This document shows, one piece after another, positions 31,964-40,070 of a stretch of DNA of 64,000 bases. A model generated the notes under the pieces. That model searched no databases and was not told the DNA's origin. It worked only from the letters and a program-made list of their open reading frames with translations. Source of the stretch: UMGS1696 sp045643285 (GTDB taxonomy: Bacteria > Bacillota > Clostridia > Oscillospirales > CAG-272). Location of the stretch: positions 1-64,000 of the forward strand of contig JAZUKN010000025.1 in the NCBI GenBank assembly GCA_045643285.1. Reading direction: 5' to 3'. The position numbers and the translations under genes were made by a program. Position 1 is the first letter of the stretch. Each line of letters starts with the position of its first letter.

Positions 31964-33163
31964 ATGGACAAAATTAAACTTAATCAAAAACGGCTCTCGT
32001 CTGATCCGTATACGATAGAAACGGTTTTTCAGCCGTCTTCATACGGCTGGCAGGGTGACTGGGAGGGAAGAGCCCTTCTCGCATTCTGCTGTCATTACGA
32101 AATAGACGGAACAAAGATCCCGTGTATGGATCAGTTTATGAAGGAGCTTCGCTCACATCTGAATGAAAAGCTCTATTTCGGCAAGGCCTACGATGGCGTC
32201 ACGGTGGACGAGCAGCAGCTTTCCGGCCACAGCTGGCTTCTGCGCGGACTTGTAAAATACTCTCAGCTTTTCGGCAGCGCGGAAGCCGATGAGATAGCAA
32301 AAAGCATTTTTGAAAATCTCTACTACCCGACAAAAGACAGATTTTCGCACTATCCGCTATCCCCCAGACGGTGCGGAGATGTTGCGGGAACGATCGTTGC
32401 CGACGGAGATGACGGGTGGAGACTTTCATCCGATGTCGGATGCGGAATGATGTCCACAGACGGAGTTTCGGCTTATTATGAGTACACTCACGACAGCCGC
32501 GCGAAAGAGTGGGTCGACACTGTTCTCAAGGTCTATGCAGATGCAGACAAGTATAAGTCCGGTTTTCAGGCGCACTCAACGCTCTCTACAGCCCGCGCGT
32601 CACTCAGAATGTTCGATGTTACAGGTGAAAAGCGGTATTTCGATATAGCAAAGGACACATTTGATATGTACGTCCGAAAGAGCATGACGCTCACATACGA
32701 GAATTACAACTGGCTCAATAATCCCAATACATGGACTGAACCGTGCGCAGTCGTCGACAGTTTTATGCTTGCAACTCGTCTTTATAGGATCACTTCGGAA
32801 GAGAAGTACCTCACACTCGCTCGCAGGATATGGTTCAACGGACTTGATTTCTGCCAACGCGAAAACGGCGGCGTCGGACCGAATACCTGCGTTACAAGGG
32901 ACAAATCCGTACTCAAAGTTTCAATGTACGAAGCACCGTTTTGCTGTACGATGCGTTATGCCGAAGGTTTGCTCGAATACTCGATAAACAAAGAACTGTT
33001 CGGGTGGGATCCCGACGTGCCCGAGATCATCGACGAAGTCGGACGGCATTTCGTGGACGACAAACTCATAGTTTTGTATAACGGTGAAAAAGTGCCGATT
33101 TTCTCGTGTGCTTCTTTCACTGAAGAAGAAGCAAAAAAACTTGAATTGCTGATTACATATTAA
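31964..33163 (+). CDS. GH127/DUF1680-like alpha-toroid protein
   Basis: The 399-residue protein is predicted to be an (alpha/alpha)6 barrel. It matches the core of GH127 beta-L-arabinofuranosidases. Glu259-x-Cys261 (TEPCAVVD) and the Cys327-Cys328 pair (APFCCTMRYAEGL) reproduce the Glu, Cys and Cys-Cys zinc/nucleophile site of that family, with the same local spacing. It is much shorter than typical GH127 proteins, since the C-terminal beta-sandwich part is mostly missing. No signal peptide is present. It sits in an operon with YdcF-like and PgeF-like genes. Activity is likely, but the substrate is unknown. Confidence 0.65.
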   Translation: MDKIKLNQKRLSSDPYTIETVFQPSSYGWQGDWEGRALLAFCCHYEIDGTKIPCMDQFMKELRSHLNEKLYFGKAYDGVTVDEQQLSGHSWLLRGLVKYSQLFGSAEADEIAKSIFENLYYPTKDRFSHYPLSPRRCGDVAGTIVADGDDGWRLSSDVGCGMMSTDGVSAYYEYTHDSRAKEWVDTVLKVYADADKYKSGFQAHSTLSTARASLRMFDVTGEKRYFDIAKDTFDMYVRKSMTLTYENYNWLNNPNTWTEPCAVVDSFMLATRLYRITSEEKYLTLARRIWFNGLDFCQRENGGVGPNTCVTRDKSVLKVSMYEAPFCCTMRYAEGLLEYSINKELFGWDPDVPEIIDEVGRHFVDDKLIVLYNGEKVPIFSCASFTEEEAKKLELLITY

Positions 33164-33167
33164 ATTT

Positions 33168-33962
33168 ATGGCTTTTAATGAGAACAAAAACAACGGCGTT
33201 GTATACATGACTTCTCCGAATATCGCCGCGCCTCACGCTTTTTCCACCCGATACGGCGGAGTGAGTACGGATTATCTTTCTTCACTGAATCTCGGTGAAA
33301 ACCGCGGCGATTCTCCCGAAAACGTCCGCGAAAATTATCACCGATTCTGTGAAGCCGTCGGAGCGGACGAAAACAGGCTCGTTTTCTCGCGTCAGGTACA
33401 CAAAACCGACGTGAGATGCGTGACATCCGACGATATTCACACGCTTTTTTCGCCTGTGCCTTACGAAGCCGACGGACTTGTGACAAACGAGCCGAATCTC
33501 GTGCTGACGATTTTTTCGGCTGACTGCATTCCCGTGCTTCTCTATGATCCTGTGAAACGTGCAGTCGCCGCGTGTCACTGCGGCTGGCGCGGAACAGTCG
33601 GAGATATGGCAGGGAACACCGTTCGTGCGATGATCAGAGAATTCTCGTCGAATCCGGAAGACATCCGCGCCGCGATAGGTCCCGGAATCGGTCAGTGCTG
33701 TTTCCTCACTGACCGCGATGTTGTCGACGCAGTCCGTGATTCACTCGGGAATGACGCTGATTCTTTCATAGAAGTCCGTGGTGAGAAATTCGGCGTGGAT
33801 CTGAAGAACATAAACCGTCATTTTCTCCTCCGCGCAGGACTGATAGAAGAATATATCGCCGTGTCCGACGAATGTACGGCCTGCAAATGCGATAAATACT
33901 GGTCACACAGAAAAACCAAAGGCGAACGAGGCAGTCAGGCGGCGATGATATGGGTGAAGTAA
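33168..33962 (+). CDS. pgeF: Peptidoglycan editing factor / multicopper polyphenol oxidase family (YfiH)
   Basis: The 264-residue protein is of the YfiH/laccase-domain family. It has VFSRQVHKTDVR (His), FSADCIPVLLYDP (Cys), ACHCGWRGTVG (Cys, His) and the C-terminal ECTACKCDKYWSHRK, which gives the metal site. YfiH of E. coli removes wrongly built UDP-MurNAc-peptides and so keeps the wall peptide sequence correct. Members elsewhere are purine nucleoside enzymes. It starts 5 bp after the GH127-like gene with a weak ribosome site. It is the last gene of its operon, and a 15-bp terminator follows. Confidence 0.9.
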   Translation: MAFNENKNNGVVYMTSPNIAAPHAFSTRYGGVSTDYLSSLNLGENRGDSPENVRENYHRFCEAVGADENRLVFSRQVHKTDVRCVTSDDIHTLFSPVPYEADGLVTNEPNLVLTIFSADCIPVLLYDPVKRAVAACHCGWRGTVGDMAGNTVRAMIREFSSNPEDIRAAIGPGIGQCCFLTDRDVVDAVRDSLGNDADSFIEVRGEKFGVDLKNINRHFLLRAGLIEEYIAVSDECTACKCDKYWSHRKTKGERGSQAAMIWVK

Positions 33963-33968
33963 AAAAAC

Positions 33969-34004
33969 AAGGGAAACTTTTTTGAAAAAAAGTTTCCCTT
34001 GACT
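33969..34004 (+). terminator. Terminator after pgeF
   Basis: AAGGGAAACTTTTTT pairs with AAAAAAGTTTCCCTT (33969-34000) around a very short loop. This is a strong hairpin with U-rich arms. Confidence 0.8.
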
Positions 34005-34063
34005 CTTCAAAAAACTGTATAAATGATTATTGTAATGGTTAGTTAAAAAATAGTGCAAATCAA

Positions 34064-34108
34064 GGCTCCCTCCTGGAGGGAGCTGGATGCGAAGCAGACT
34101 GAGGGAGC
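34064..34108. repeat. Palindromic intergenic repeat (REP-like)
   Basis: GCTCCCTCC/GGAGGGAGC forms a 9-bp stem, followed by TGCGAAGCA and CTGAGGGAGC. This pattern resembles a palindromic repeat seen between genes in many gut Clostridia. Only this copy is present in the window. Confidence 0.6.
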
Positions 34109-34120
34109 ACGCGAAGAATA

Positions 34121-34196
34121 TATTATGTTTATGCTCGTTCTGTCACGGTAAACAGTGACACCTCTCTCTGAGACGGAGTCTCAACAAAACATAATA
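34121..34196. repeat. Three-way-junction inverted-repeat element
   Basis: TATTATGTTT (34121-34130) is the exact complement of AAACATAATA (34187-34196). Inside lie two perfect 6-bp hairpins: TGTCAC/GTGACA (34141-34160) and TGAGAC/GTCTCA (34169-34183). The whole folds as a three-way junction. It could be a small RNA, a mobile palindromic element, or the distal half of the REP-like repeat beside it. Confidence 0.55.
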
Positions 34197-34203
34197 CAAA
34201 TCA

Positions 34204-34230
34204 AAAAGACCGCCATATAGACGGTCTTTT
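34204..34230 (-). terminator. Terminator of nifJ
   Basis: AAAAGACCG (34204-34212) and CGGTCTTTT (34222-34230) form a perfect stem 17 bp after the nifJ stop. It may work in both directions. Confidence 0.8.
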
Positions 34231-34247
34231 CAGTTTGTGTATCAGAA

Positions 34248-37200
34248 TTATTCGTACAGCTTGCCGTACTTTGTAAGTCTGTCGTACTTAGCCTTTGCGT
34301 TGTCAGCTGCCTTTGCGAAGAGTTCTTCAGCTCTTTCGGGATTGGTCTGAGCAAGACGACTGTAACGGTTTTCGGACTTGATGAATTCAACATAGTCTGC
34401 TGTCGGCTCCTTGGAGTCAAGAGTGAAGGGATTTTTGCCTTCAGCCTTGATGGCAGGATTGTATCTGAACATCTGCCAGTAGCCGGCTTCAACTGCTTTC
34501 TTCATTTCGAGCTGGCAGTTAGCCATTGTGCCCTTGATACCGTGCATTTCGCAAGGAGCGTAGCCGATGATGATAGACGGTCCGTGGTATGCCTCAGCCT
34601 CTGTGAGAGCCTTGAGGAGCTGGTTCATGTCGGCGCCCATAGCGACCTGTGCAACGTAAACGTAACCGTAAGACATAGCGATCTCAGCGAGGTTTTTCTT
34701 GCCGATAGCCTTGCCTGCTGCTGCGAACTGTGCAACCTGACCGATGTTCGAGGACTTCGATGCCTGTCCGCCGGTGTTGGAGTAAACTTCGGTATCGAAT
34801 ACCATGATGTTTACATCTTCGCCGGAAGCGATAACGTGGTCAAGGCCGCCGAAACCGATGTCATAAGCCCAGCCGTCGCCGCCGAATATCCAAACGGACT
34901 TCTTAGCGAGGTAGTTCTTTTCAGCGAGTACCTTCGGAGCGATCGGGCAACCTGCGGCTGCTGCCTTTTCAAGCTCTACGATAAGAGCATCTGCGGCTGC
35001 CTTGTTGGTCTTTCCGTCTTCCTTGGTGTCAAGGAATGCCTTTGCTGCTGCCTTGAATTCGTCGGAGGACTTTTCGGAAGCGGCGCATTCTTCGATCATG
35101 GCGATGAGACGGTTGCGGATAGTCTTCTGACCGAGGTACATACCGAGACCGTGTTCGGCGTTGTCTTCAAAGAGGGAGTTAGCCCATGCCGGACCGTGAC
35201 CGGACTGGTTGTTTACAGTGTAAGGTGTTGCAGGTGCGGAACCGCCCCAAATGGACGAGCATCCTGTAGCGTTCGAGATGTACATTCTCTCGCCGAAGAG
35301 CTGTGTGATGAGACGTGCATAAGATGTCTCTGCACAACCTGCGCAAGAGCCGGAGAACTCGAGAAGCGGCTGTTTGAACTGAGAACCCTTAACGGTATTG
35401 TTGATAAGCTCAGCCTTTTCGGAAACGTTAGCGACTGCGTAATCGAACGGAGCCTGCTGATCTTCCTGTGTAGCCTGGAGAACCATCTTGATAGCGAGCT
35501 TCGGAGCGGCGATCTTAGCGGCTTCCTTAGCGGCAGTCTTTGCGTCGTATTCGGGATGTTCTTCAGCGACCTGCTTGTTTGCGTTTTCAAGAGCCTTGTT
35601 CGAGACAGGGCAAGCCTTTACGCAGAGCGTGCATCCCATACAGTCGAGCGGAGATACAGCCATTGTGAACTTGTAGTCTGTCTTGAGAACGGGCTTAGCG
35701 GCAAACTTTGTAGCGGCAGGAGCCTTAGCGGCTTCGTCGGCGTTCATAGCGAACGGACGGATAGCGGCGTGCGGGCAAACGAATGCACAGTTGTTGCACT
35801 GGATGCAGTTTTCGGGGATCCATTCGGGAACCTGAACTGCAACGCCGCGCTTTTCGGATGCGGCTGCGCCTTGCGGGAATGTACCGTCAACGTATTCGGC
35901 GAATGCGGAAACGGGGAGTTTGTCGCCTGCCATAGCGTCAACAGGTTCAACAACGGAGTTGACGAACTTGTCAAGTTCGGGACGCTTGCTTGTGAACGGT
36001 GCCTTCGGAGCATCTGCACCTGCGGTCTTCCATTCAGCCGGAACTTTAACTTCAACGAATGCGTCGGCACCTGCTTCGATAGCGGCATAGTTGAGGTCAA
36101 CCATTGCCTGACCCTTCTTGATGTAGGACTTGTAAGCCATCTTCTTCATGTATTCGATAGCTTCGTCAGTCGGAAGGATCTTAGCGAGAGCGAAGAATGC
36201 GGACTGGAGAACAGTGTTCTTAACTTTTGCGTTGCCGATCTTGTTTGTGGCGATGCTGGTCGCATTGATCGTGTAGAACTTTACGCCGTTGTTTGCGATA
36301 TAGGACTTAACGGAATTCGGAAGATGTTCGCCGAGTTCGCTTTCATCCCATGCACAGTCGAGAAGGAATGTGCCGCCCGGCTTGATGTCGGAAACCATAT
36401 CATACTTCGTGAGGTATGCGGAGTTGTGACAAGCCACGAAGTCTGCCTTATTGATGTAGTACGGGCTCTTTATAGGCTGATCGCCGAAACGGAGGTGAGA
36501 AATCGTGATACCGCCGGTCTTCTTGGAGTCGTACTGGAAGTAAGCCTGAATGTATTTGTCGGTGTGGTCGCCGATGATCTTGATAGAGTTCTTGTTAGCG
36601 CCGACTGTACCGTCACCGCCGAGACCCCAGAACTTGCAAGCGATAGTGCCTTTTGCCGCGGTATCGGGAGCGGGCTTTTCTTCGAGGGAGTGACCTGTAA
36701 CGTCGTCTACGATGCCGATAGTGAAGTTGTTCTTCGGCTGATCTTTAGCGAGGTTTTCATATACAGCGAATACGGACTGCGGAGGAGTATCCTTCGAGCC
36801 GAGACCGTAACGTCCGCCTACGACTTTGATGTCGCCTCTGCCCATAAGAGAGAGAGCTGTTACAACGTCGAGGTAAAGCGGTTCGCCGAGAGACCCGGGT
36901 TCCTTTGTTCTGTCGAGAACAGCGATCTTCTTAACTGTGGACGGGATAGCTTCTGCGAGCTTTTCTGCGCAGAACGGTCTGTAGAGACGTACTTTTACGA
37001 GACCGACCTTCTCGCCAGCCGCGAGCATATAGTCGATGACTTCTTCTGCAACGTCGCAGAACGAACCCATGGCAACGATAACTCTTTCAGCATCCGGAGC
37101 GCCGTAGTAGTTGAAGAGCTTGTAATCTGTACCGAGCTTTGCGTTGACCTTGTCCATGTATTCTTCAACGATAGCCGGGAACTTTTCATAGTAGGAGTTG

Positions 37201-37895
37201 CACGCTTCTCTGTGCTGGAAGAAGATGTCGCCGTTTTCAGCGGAGCCGCGGAGAACGGGATGTTCGGGATTGAGCGAACGTGCGCGGAATGCGGCGATAG
37301 CATCCTTGTCGACCATTTCAGCGAGGTCGTCATAGTCCCATACTTCGATCTTCTGGATCTCGTGGGATGTTCTGAAACCGTCGAAGAAGTTGTGGACCGG
37401 AACTCTGCCCTTGATAGCTGCGAGATGAGCTACAGCGCCGAGGTCCATGATTTCCTGCTGGTTTGTTTCAGCGAGCATTGCGAAACCTGTCTGACGGCAA
37501 GCGTAGACGTCGGAGTGATCACCGAAGATGTTCAGTGCGTGGGATGCAACGCAGCGTGCGGAGCAGTGGATGACACAGGGAAGAAGTTCGCCTGCGATTT
37601 TGTACATATTCGGGATCATCAGGAGAAGACCCTGAGAAGCCGTGTACGTTGTCGTAAGTGCGCCTGCTGCGAGAGAACCGTGAACGGCACCGGCGGCACC
37701 TGCCTCGGACTGCATTTCGATGACCTTTACAGTGTCACCCATGATGTTCTTGAGTCCGCCTGCCGACCATGTGTCTGTTGTATCAGCCATAGGCGACGAG
37801 GGAGTGATGGGGTAGATGGCGGCAACTTCGGTGAACGCATACGAGGCATGCGCGGCGGCAGTGTTACCATCCATGGAAAGCTTTTTTCTTGCCAT
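34248..37895 (-). CDS. nifJ: Pyruvate:ferredoxin (flavodoxin) oxidoreductase
   Basis: This single-chain enzyme oxidises pyruvate to acetyl-CoA and CO2 and reduces ferredoxin. It is central to anaerobic energy metabolism. It has 1215 residues: an N-terminal pyrimidine domain (AYAFTEVAAIYPITPSSPMA), a transketolase C-like domain, two [4Fe-4S] ferredoxin motifs (CIQCNNCAFVCP and CMGCTLCVKACP, about 695-760), and a TPP-binding domain with GGDGWAYDIGFGG (about 980). Codon use is strongly biased, as in gap, so expression is high. It has its own promoter and terminator. The electron partner and hydrogenase are outside the window. Confidence 0.97.
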   Translation of the reverse strand: MARKKLSMDGNTAAAHASYAFTEVAAIYPITPSSPMADTTDTWSAGGLKNIMGDTVKVIEMQSEAGAAGAVHGSLAAGALTTTYTASQGLLLMIPNMYKIAGELLPCVIHCSARCVASHALNIFGDHSDVYACRQTGFAMLAETNQQEIMDLGAVAHLAAIKGRVPVHNFFDGFRTSHEIQKIEVWDYDDLAEMVDKDAIAAFRARSLNPEHPVLRGSAENGDIFFQHREACNSYYEKFPAIVEEYMDKVNAKLGTDYKLFNYYGAPDAERVIVAMGSFCDVAEEVIDYMLAAGEKVGLVKVRLYRPFCAEKLAEAIPSTVKKIAVLDRTKEPGSLGEPLYLDVVTALSLMGRGDIKVVGGRYGLGSKDTPPQSVFAVYENLAKDQPKNNFTIGIVDDVTGHSLEEKPAPDTAAKGTIACKFWGLGGDGTVGANKNSIKIIGDHTDKYIQAYFQYDSKKTGGITISHLRFGDQPIKSPYYINKADFVACHNSAYLTKYDMVSDIKPGGTFLLDCAWDESELGEHLPNSVKSYIANNGVKFYTINATSIATNKIGNAKVKNTVLQSAFFALAKILPTDEAIEYMKKMAYKSYIKKGQAMVDLNYAAIEAGADAFVEVKVPAEWKTAGADAPKAPFTSKRPELDKFVNSVVEPVDAMAGDKLPVSAFAEYVDGTFPQGAAASEKRGVAVQVPEWIPENCIQCNNCAFVCPHAAIRPFAMNADEAAKAPAATKFAAKPVLKTDYKFTMAVSPLDCMGCTLCVKACPVSNKALENANKQVAEEHPEYDAKTAAKEAAKIAAPKLAIKMVLQATQEDQQAPFDYAVANVSEKAELINNTVKGSQFKQPLLEFSGSCAGCAETSYARLITQLFGERMYISNATGCSSIWGGSAPATPYTVNNQSGHGPAWANSLFEDNAEHGLGMYLGQKTIRNRLIAMIEECAASEKSSDEFKAAAKAFLDTKEDGKTNKAAADALIVELEKAAAAGCPIAPKVLAEKNYLAKKSVWIFGGDGWAYDIGFGGLDHVIASGEDVNIMVFDTEVYSNTGGQASKSSNIGQVAQFAAAGKAIGKKNLAEIAMSYGYVYVAQVAMGADMNQLLKALTEAEAYHGPSIIIGYAPCEMHGIKGTMANCQLEMKKAVEAGYWQMFRYNPAIKAEGKNPFTLDSKEPTADYVEFIKSENRYSRLAQTNPERAEELFAKAADNAKAKYDRLTKYGKLYE

Positions 37896-37978
37896 GTTAA
37901 TATATCCTCCATATAAAATATTGATAAGCTAAATATATTCATTTCCGCAGATTTTTTGCGGAAAATCATATTCAAATA

Positions 37979-38007
37979 ATTATACCTCATTTCTCGATAA
38001 AAGTAAA
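37979..38007 (-). promoter_or_regulatory. Promoter of nifJ
   Basis: On the minus strand: TTTACT, 17 nt, TATAAT, about 84 bp before the ATG. The leader contains the small palindrome TTCCGCA..TGCGGAA. Confidence 0.65.
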
Positions 38008-38083
38008 TATGTTTTTGACTTTAACTTATAAAAATTTCAGCCGAAAATGTAAAATCTTTGCGTAAAACGTCACAAAAAACAGA

Positions 38084-38116
38084 AAAAGCAGGAAAACTTG
38101 TGTCTGTCCTGCTTTT
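38084..38116 (-). terminator. Terminator of typA
   Basis: AAAAGCAGGA (38084-38093) and TCCTGCTTTT (38107-38116) form a perfect 10-bp stem 10 bp after the stop. Confidence 0.85.
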
Positions 38117-38125
38117 ATTCCATAA

Positions 38126-39958
38126 TTAACCCTGATCTTTCAGTCTTGCCTGTGCTTTGAGTCTTGTCGCCGTGTCAAGGATCTTCTTGCGGAGACGGAT
38201 AGACTTCGGCGTGACTTCGATAAGCTCGTCGTCGGCGATGAATTCTATTGCCTGCTCAAGTGAGAATACCTTCGGAGGCGTGAGAATGAGCGCTTCGTCC
38301 GCACCTTTGGAACGAACTGCCGTAAGATGCTTCTTTTTGCATACGTTTACGCAGATGTCTTCCTGTTTCGGGCACTCTCCTACAAGCATTCCTTCGTAAA
38401 CGGGCGTCTGTACTCCGATGAACATCGCGCCTCTTTCCTGCGTGTTGAAGAGACCGAACGATGTAGCCTCGCCTTCTTCGGAAGCAACGAGAGAACCTGT
38501 GTATCTTGTTGTTACGTTGCCCTTGTACGGTTCATAACCGTTGAAGAGCGTGTTGAGGATACCCTCGCCGCGTGTGTCTGTCATAAATTCGCTTCTGTAG
38601 CCGAGCAGACAACGGGACGGGATCTTGAATTCTATTCTCATGCGGCTTCCGTGAGGATTCATGTCAAGAAGCTCGCCTTTTCTTGCGTTCAGCTTTTCGA
38701 TGACCGCGCCCTGATAATCCGTAGGAACGTCAACGGAAACGATCTCCATAGGCTCGCACTTTACGCCGTCGATCTCTTTGTAAATGACTTTTGGGTTGGA
38801 GCAGCATACTTCGTAACCCTCGCGGCGCATCGTTTCGATAAGGATGGAGAGGTGCATTTCGCCGCGTCCTGCGACTTTGAAGGAGTCCGTTGTGTCGCCG
38901 TCGCTTACACGGAGAGAAACGTCCTTGAGAGTTTCTTTGTAGAGACGGTCTCGTATCTGACGGGATGTTACCCATTTGCCCTCACGTCCTGCGAACGGGC
39001 TGTCGTTTACGGAGAACGTCATTTCCATTGTCGGCTCGCTGACCTTGACAAATTCAAGCGGAGTCGGATCGAGCGGGGAAGTGATCGTGTCACCGATCGT
39101 TATGTTTTCGGCACCTGAGAAGCATACGATGTCGCCGACTTTTGCTTCATCCGTCGGTTTTCTCGTAAGTCCGTCGATTGTGTAAAGAGATACGATCTTC
39201 GTTTTCTTCGGTGCGGCTTCCTTGTTGTGATAGTTGACTATCATGGCTTCTTGACCTACCTTGATAGTACCTCTTTCGATGCGTCCGATACCGATACGAC
39301 CGACATAATCGTTGTAGTCGATAGACGAAATGAGCATCTGGAGCGGCTCGTCCGGCTCTCCTTCGGGAGCAGGAATGTGCTCGACGATAGTGTCAAAGAG
39401 GCAGTCGAGATTGTCGTTCAGCTCATATGGTGTGAGAGACGCTTTGCCCGTACGTCCGCTGCAGAAGAGAACGGGGGAATCGAGCTGATCGTCTGTTGCA
39501 TCGAGATCGATAAGAAGCTCAAGCACTTCGTCCGGAACTTCGTCGACACGCGCGTCCGGTTTGTCAACTTTGTTCACAACGACGATTATTCTGTGACCGA
39601 GCTCCATTGCCTTCTGCAGAACGAATCTCGTCTGAGGCATCGGACCTTCTGCCGCGTCAACAAGCAGGATAACGCCGTTTACCATTTTGAGTATTCTTTC
39701 AACTTCACCGCCGAAGTCAGCGTGACCGGGGGTGTCGATGATGTTGATTTTGATACCGTTTCTCACAACGGATGTGTTCTTCGCAAGAATAGTGATGCCG
39801 CGCTCTCTTTCAAGATCTCCGGAGTCCATGACTCTCTCGCGTACTACCTGGTTTTCGTGGTACGTATCGCACTGCTTGAGCATCTGGTCAACGAGCGTTG
39901 TTTTGCCGTGGTCGACGTGCGCGATAATTGCGATGTTTCTTAAATCTTCTCTTACCAA
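38126..39958 (-). CDS. typA: Translational GTPase TypA/BipA
   Basis: This ribosome-binding GTPase related to EF-G helps 50S assembly and stress adaptation. It has 610 residues: G1 AHVDHGKTTL (about 14-22), switch II DTPGHADFGGE, NKVD (G4), EF-G-like domains III and V, and the TypA-specific C-terminal domain, ending in RLKAQARLKD. It is a single-gene unit between nifJ and the helicase gene. Confidence 0.97.
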   Translation of the reverse strand: MVREDLRNIAIIAHVDHGKTTLVDQMLKQCDTYHENQVVRERVMDSGDLERERGITILAKNTSVVRNGIKINIIDTPGHADFGGEVERILKMVNGVILLVDAAEGPMPQTRFVLQKAMELGHRIIVVVNKVDKPDARVDEVPDEVLELLIDLDATDDQLDSPVLFCSGRTGKASLTPYELNDNLDCLFDTIVEHIPAPEGEPDEPLQMLISSIDYNDYVGRIGIGRIERGTIKVGQEAMIVNYHNKEAAPKKTKIVSLYTIDGLTRKPTDEAKVGDIVCFSGAENITIGDTITSPLDPTPLEFVKVSEPTMEMTFSVNDSPFAGREGKWVTSRQIRDRLYKETLKDVSLRVSDGDTTDSFKVAGRGEMHLSILIETMRREGYEVCCSNPKVIYKEIDGVKCEPMEIVSVDVPTDYQGAVIEKLNARKGELLDMNPHGSRMRIEFKIPSRCLLGYRSEFMTDTRGEGILNTLFNGYEPYKGNVTTRYTGSLVASEEGEATSFGLFNTQERGAMFIGVQTPVYEGMLVGECPKQEDICVNVCKKKHLTAVRSKGADEALILTPPKVFSLEQAIEFIADDELIEVTPKSIRLRKKILDTATRLKAQARLKDQG

Positions 39959-40070
39959 AACAAAGATTCCTCATCTTTCTGTTAATTTTCAAACAACTTA
40001 ATAATTATATCACAATACCTCGGAAAAATAAATATTTTTTCTGAAAAAAATTATATTTCTCGCTGAAAAA

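Noticed and set aside
34542..37916. Very long open frame opposite nifJ
   Set aside because: It is a mirror effect of the strongly biased codon use of nifJ. It has no ribosome site, and its Cys-rich content resembles no protein.
39960..40070. Promoter for typA
   Set aside because: A TATAAT is present on the minus strand, but the -35 17 nt upstream (TTTATT) is too weak to list.
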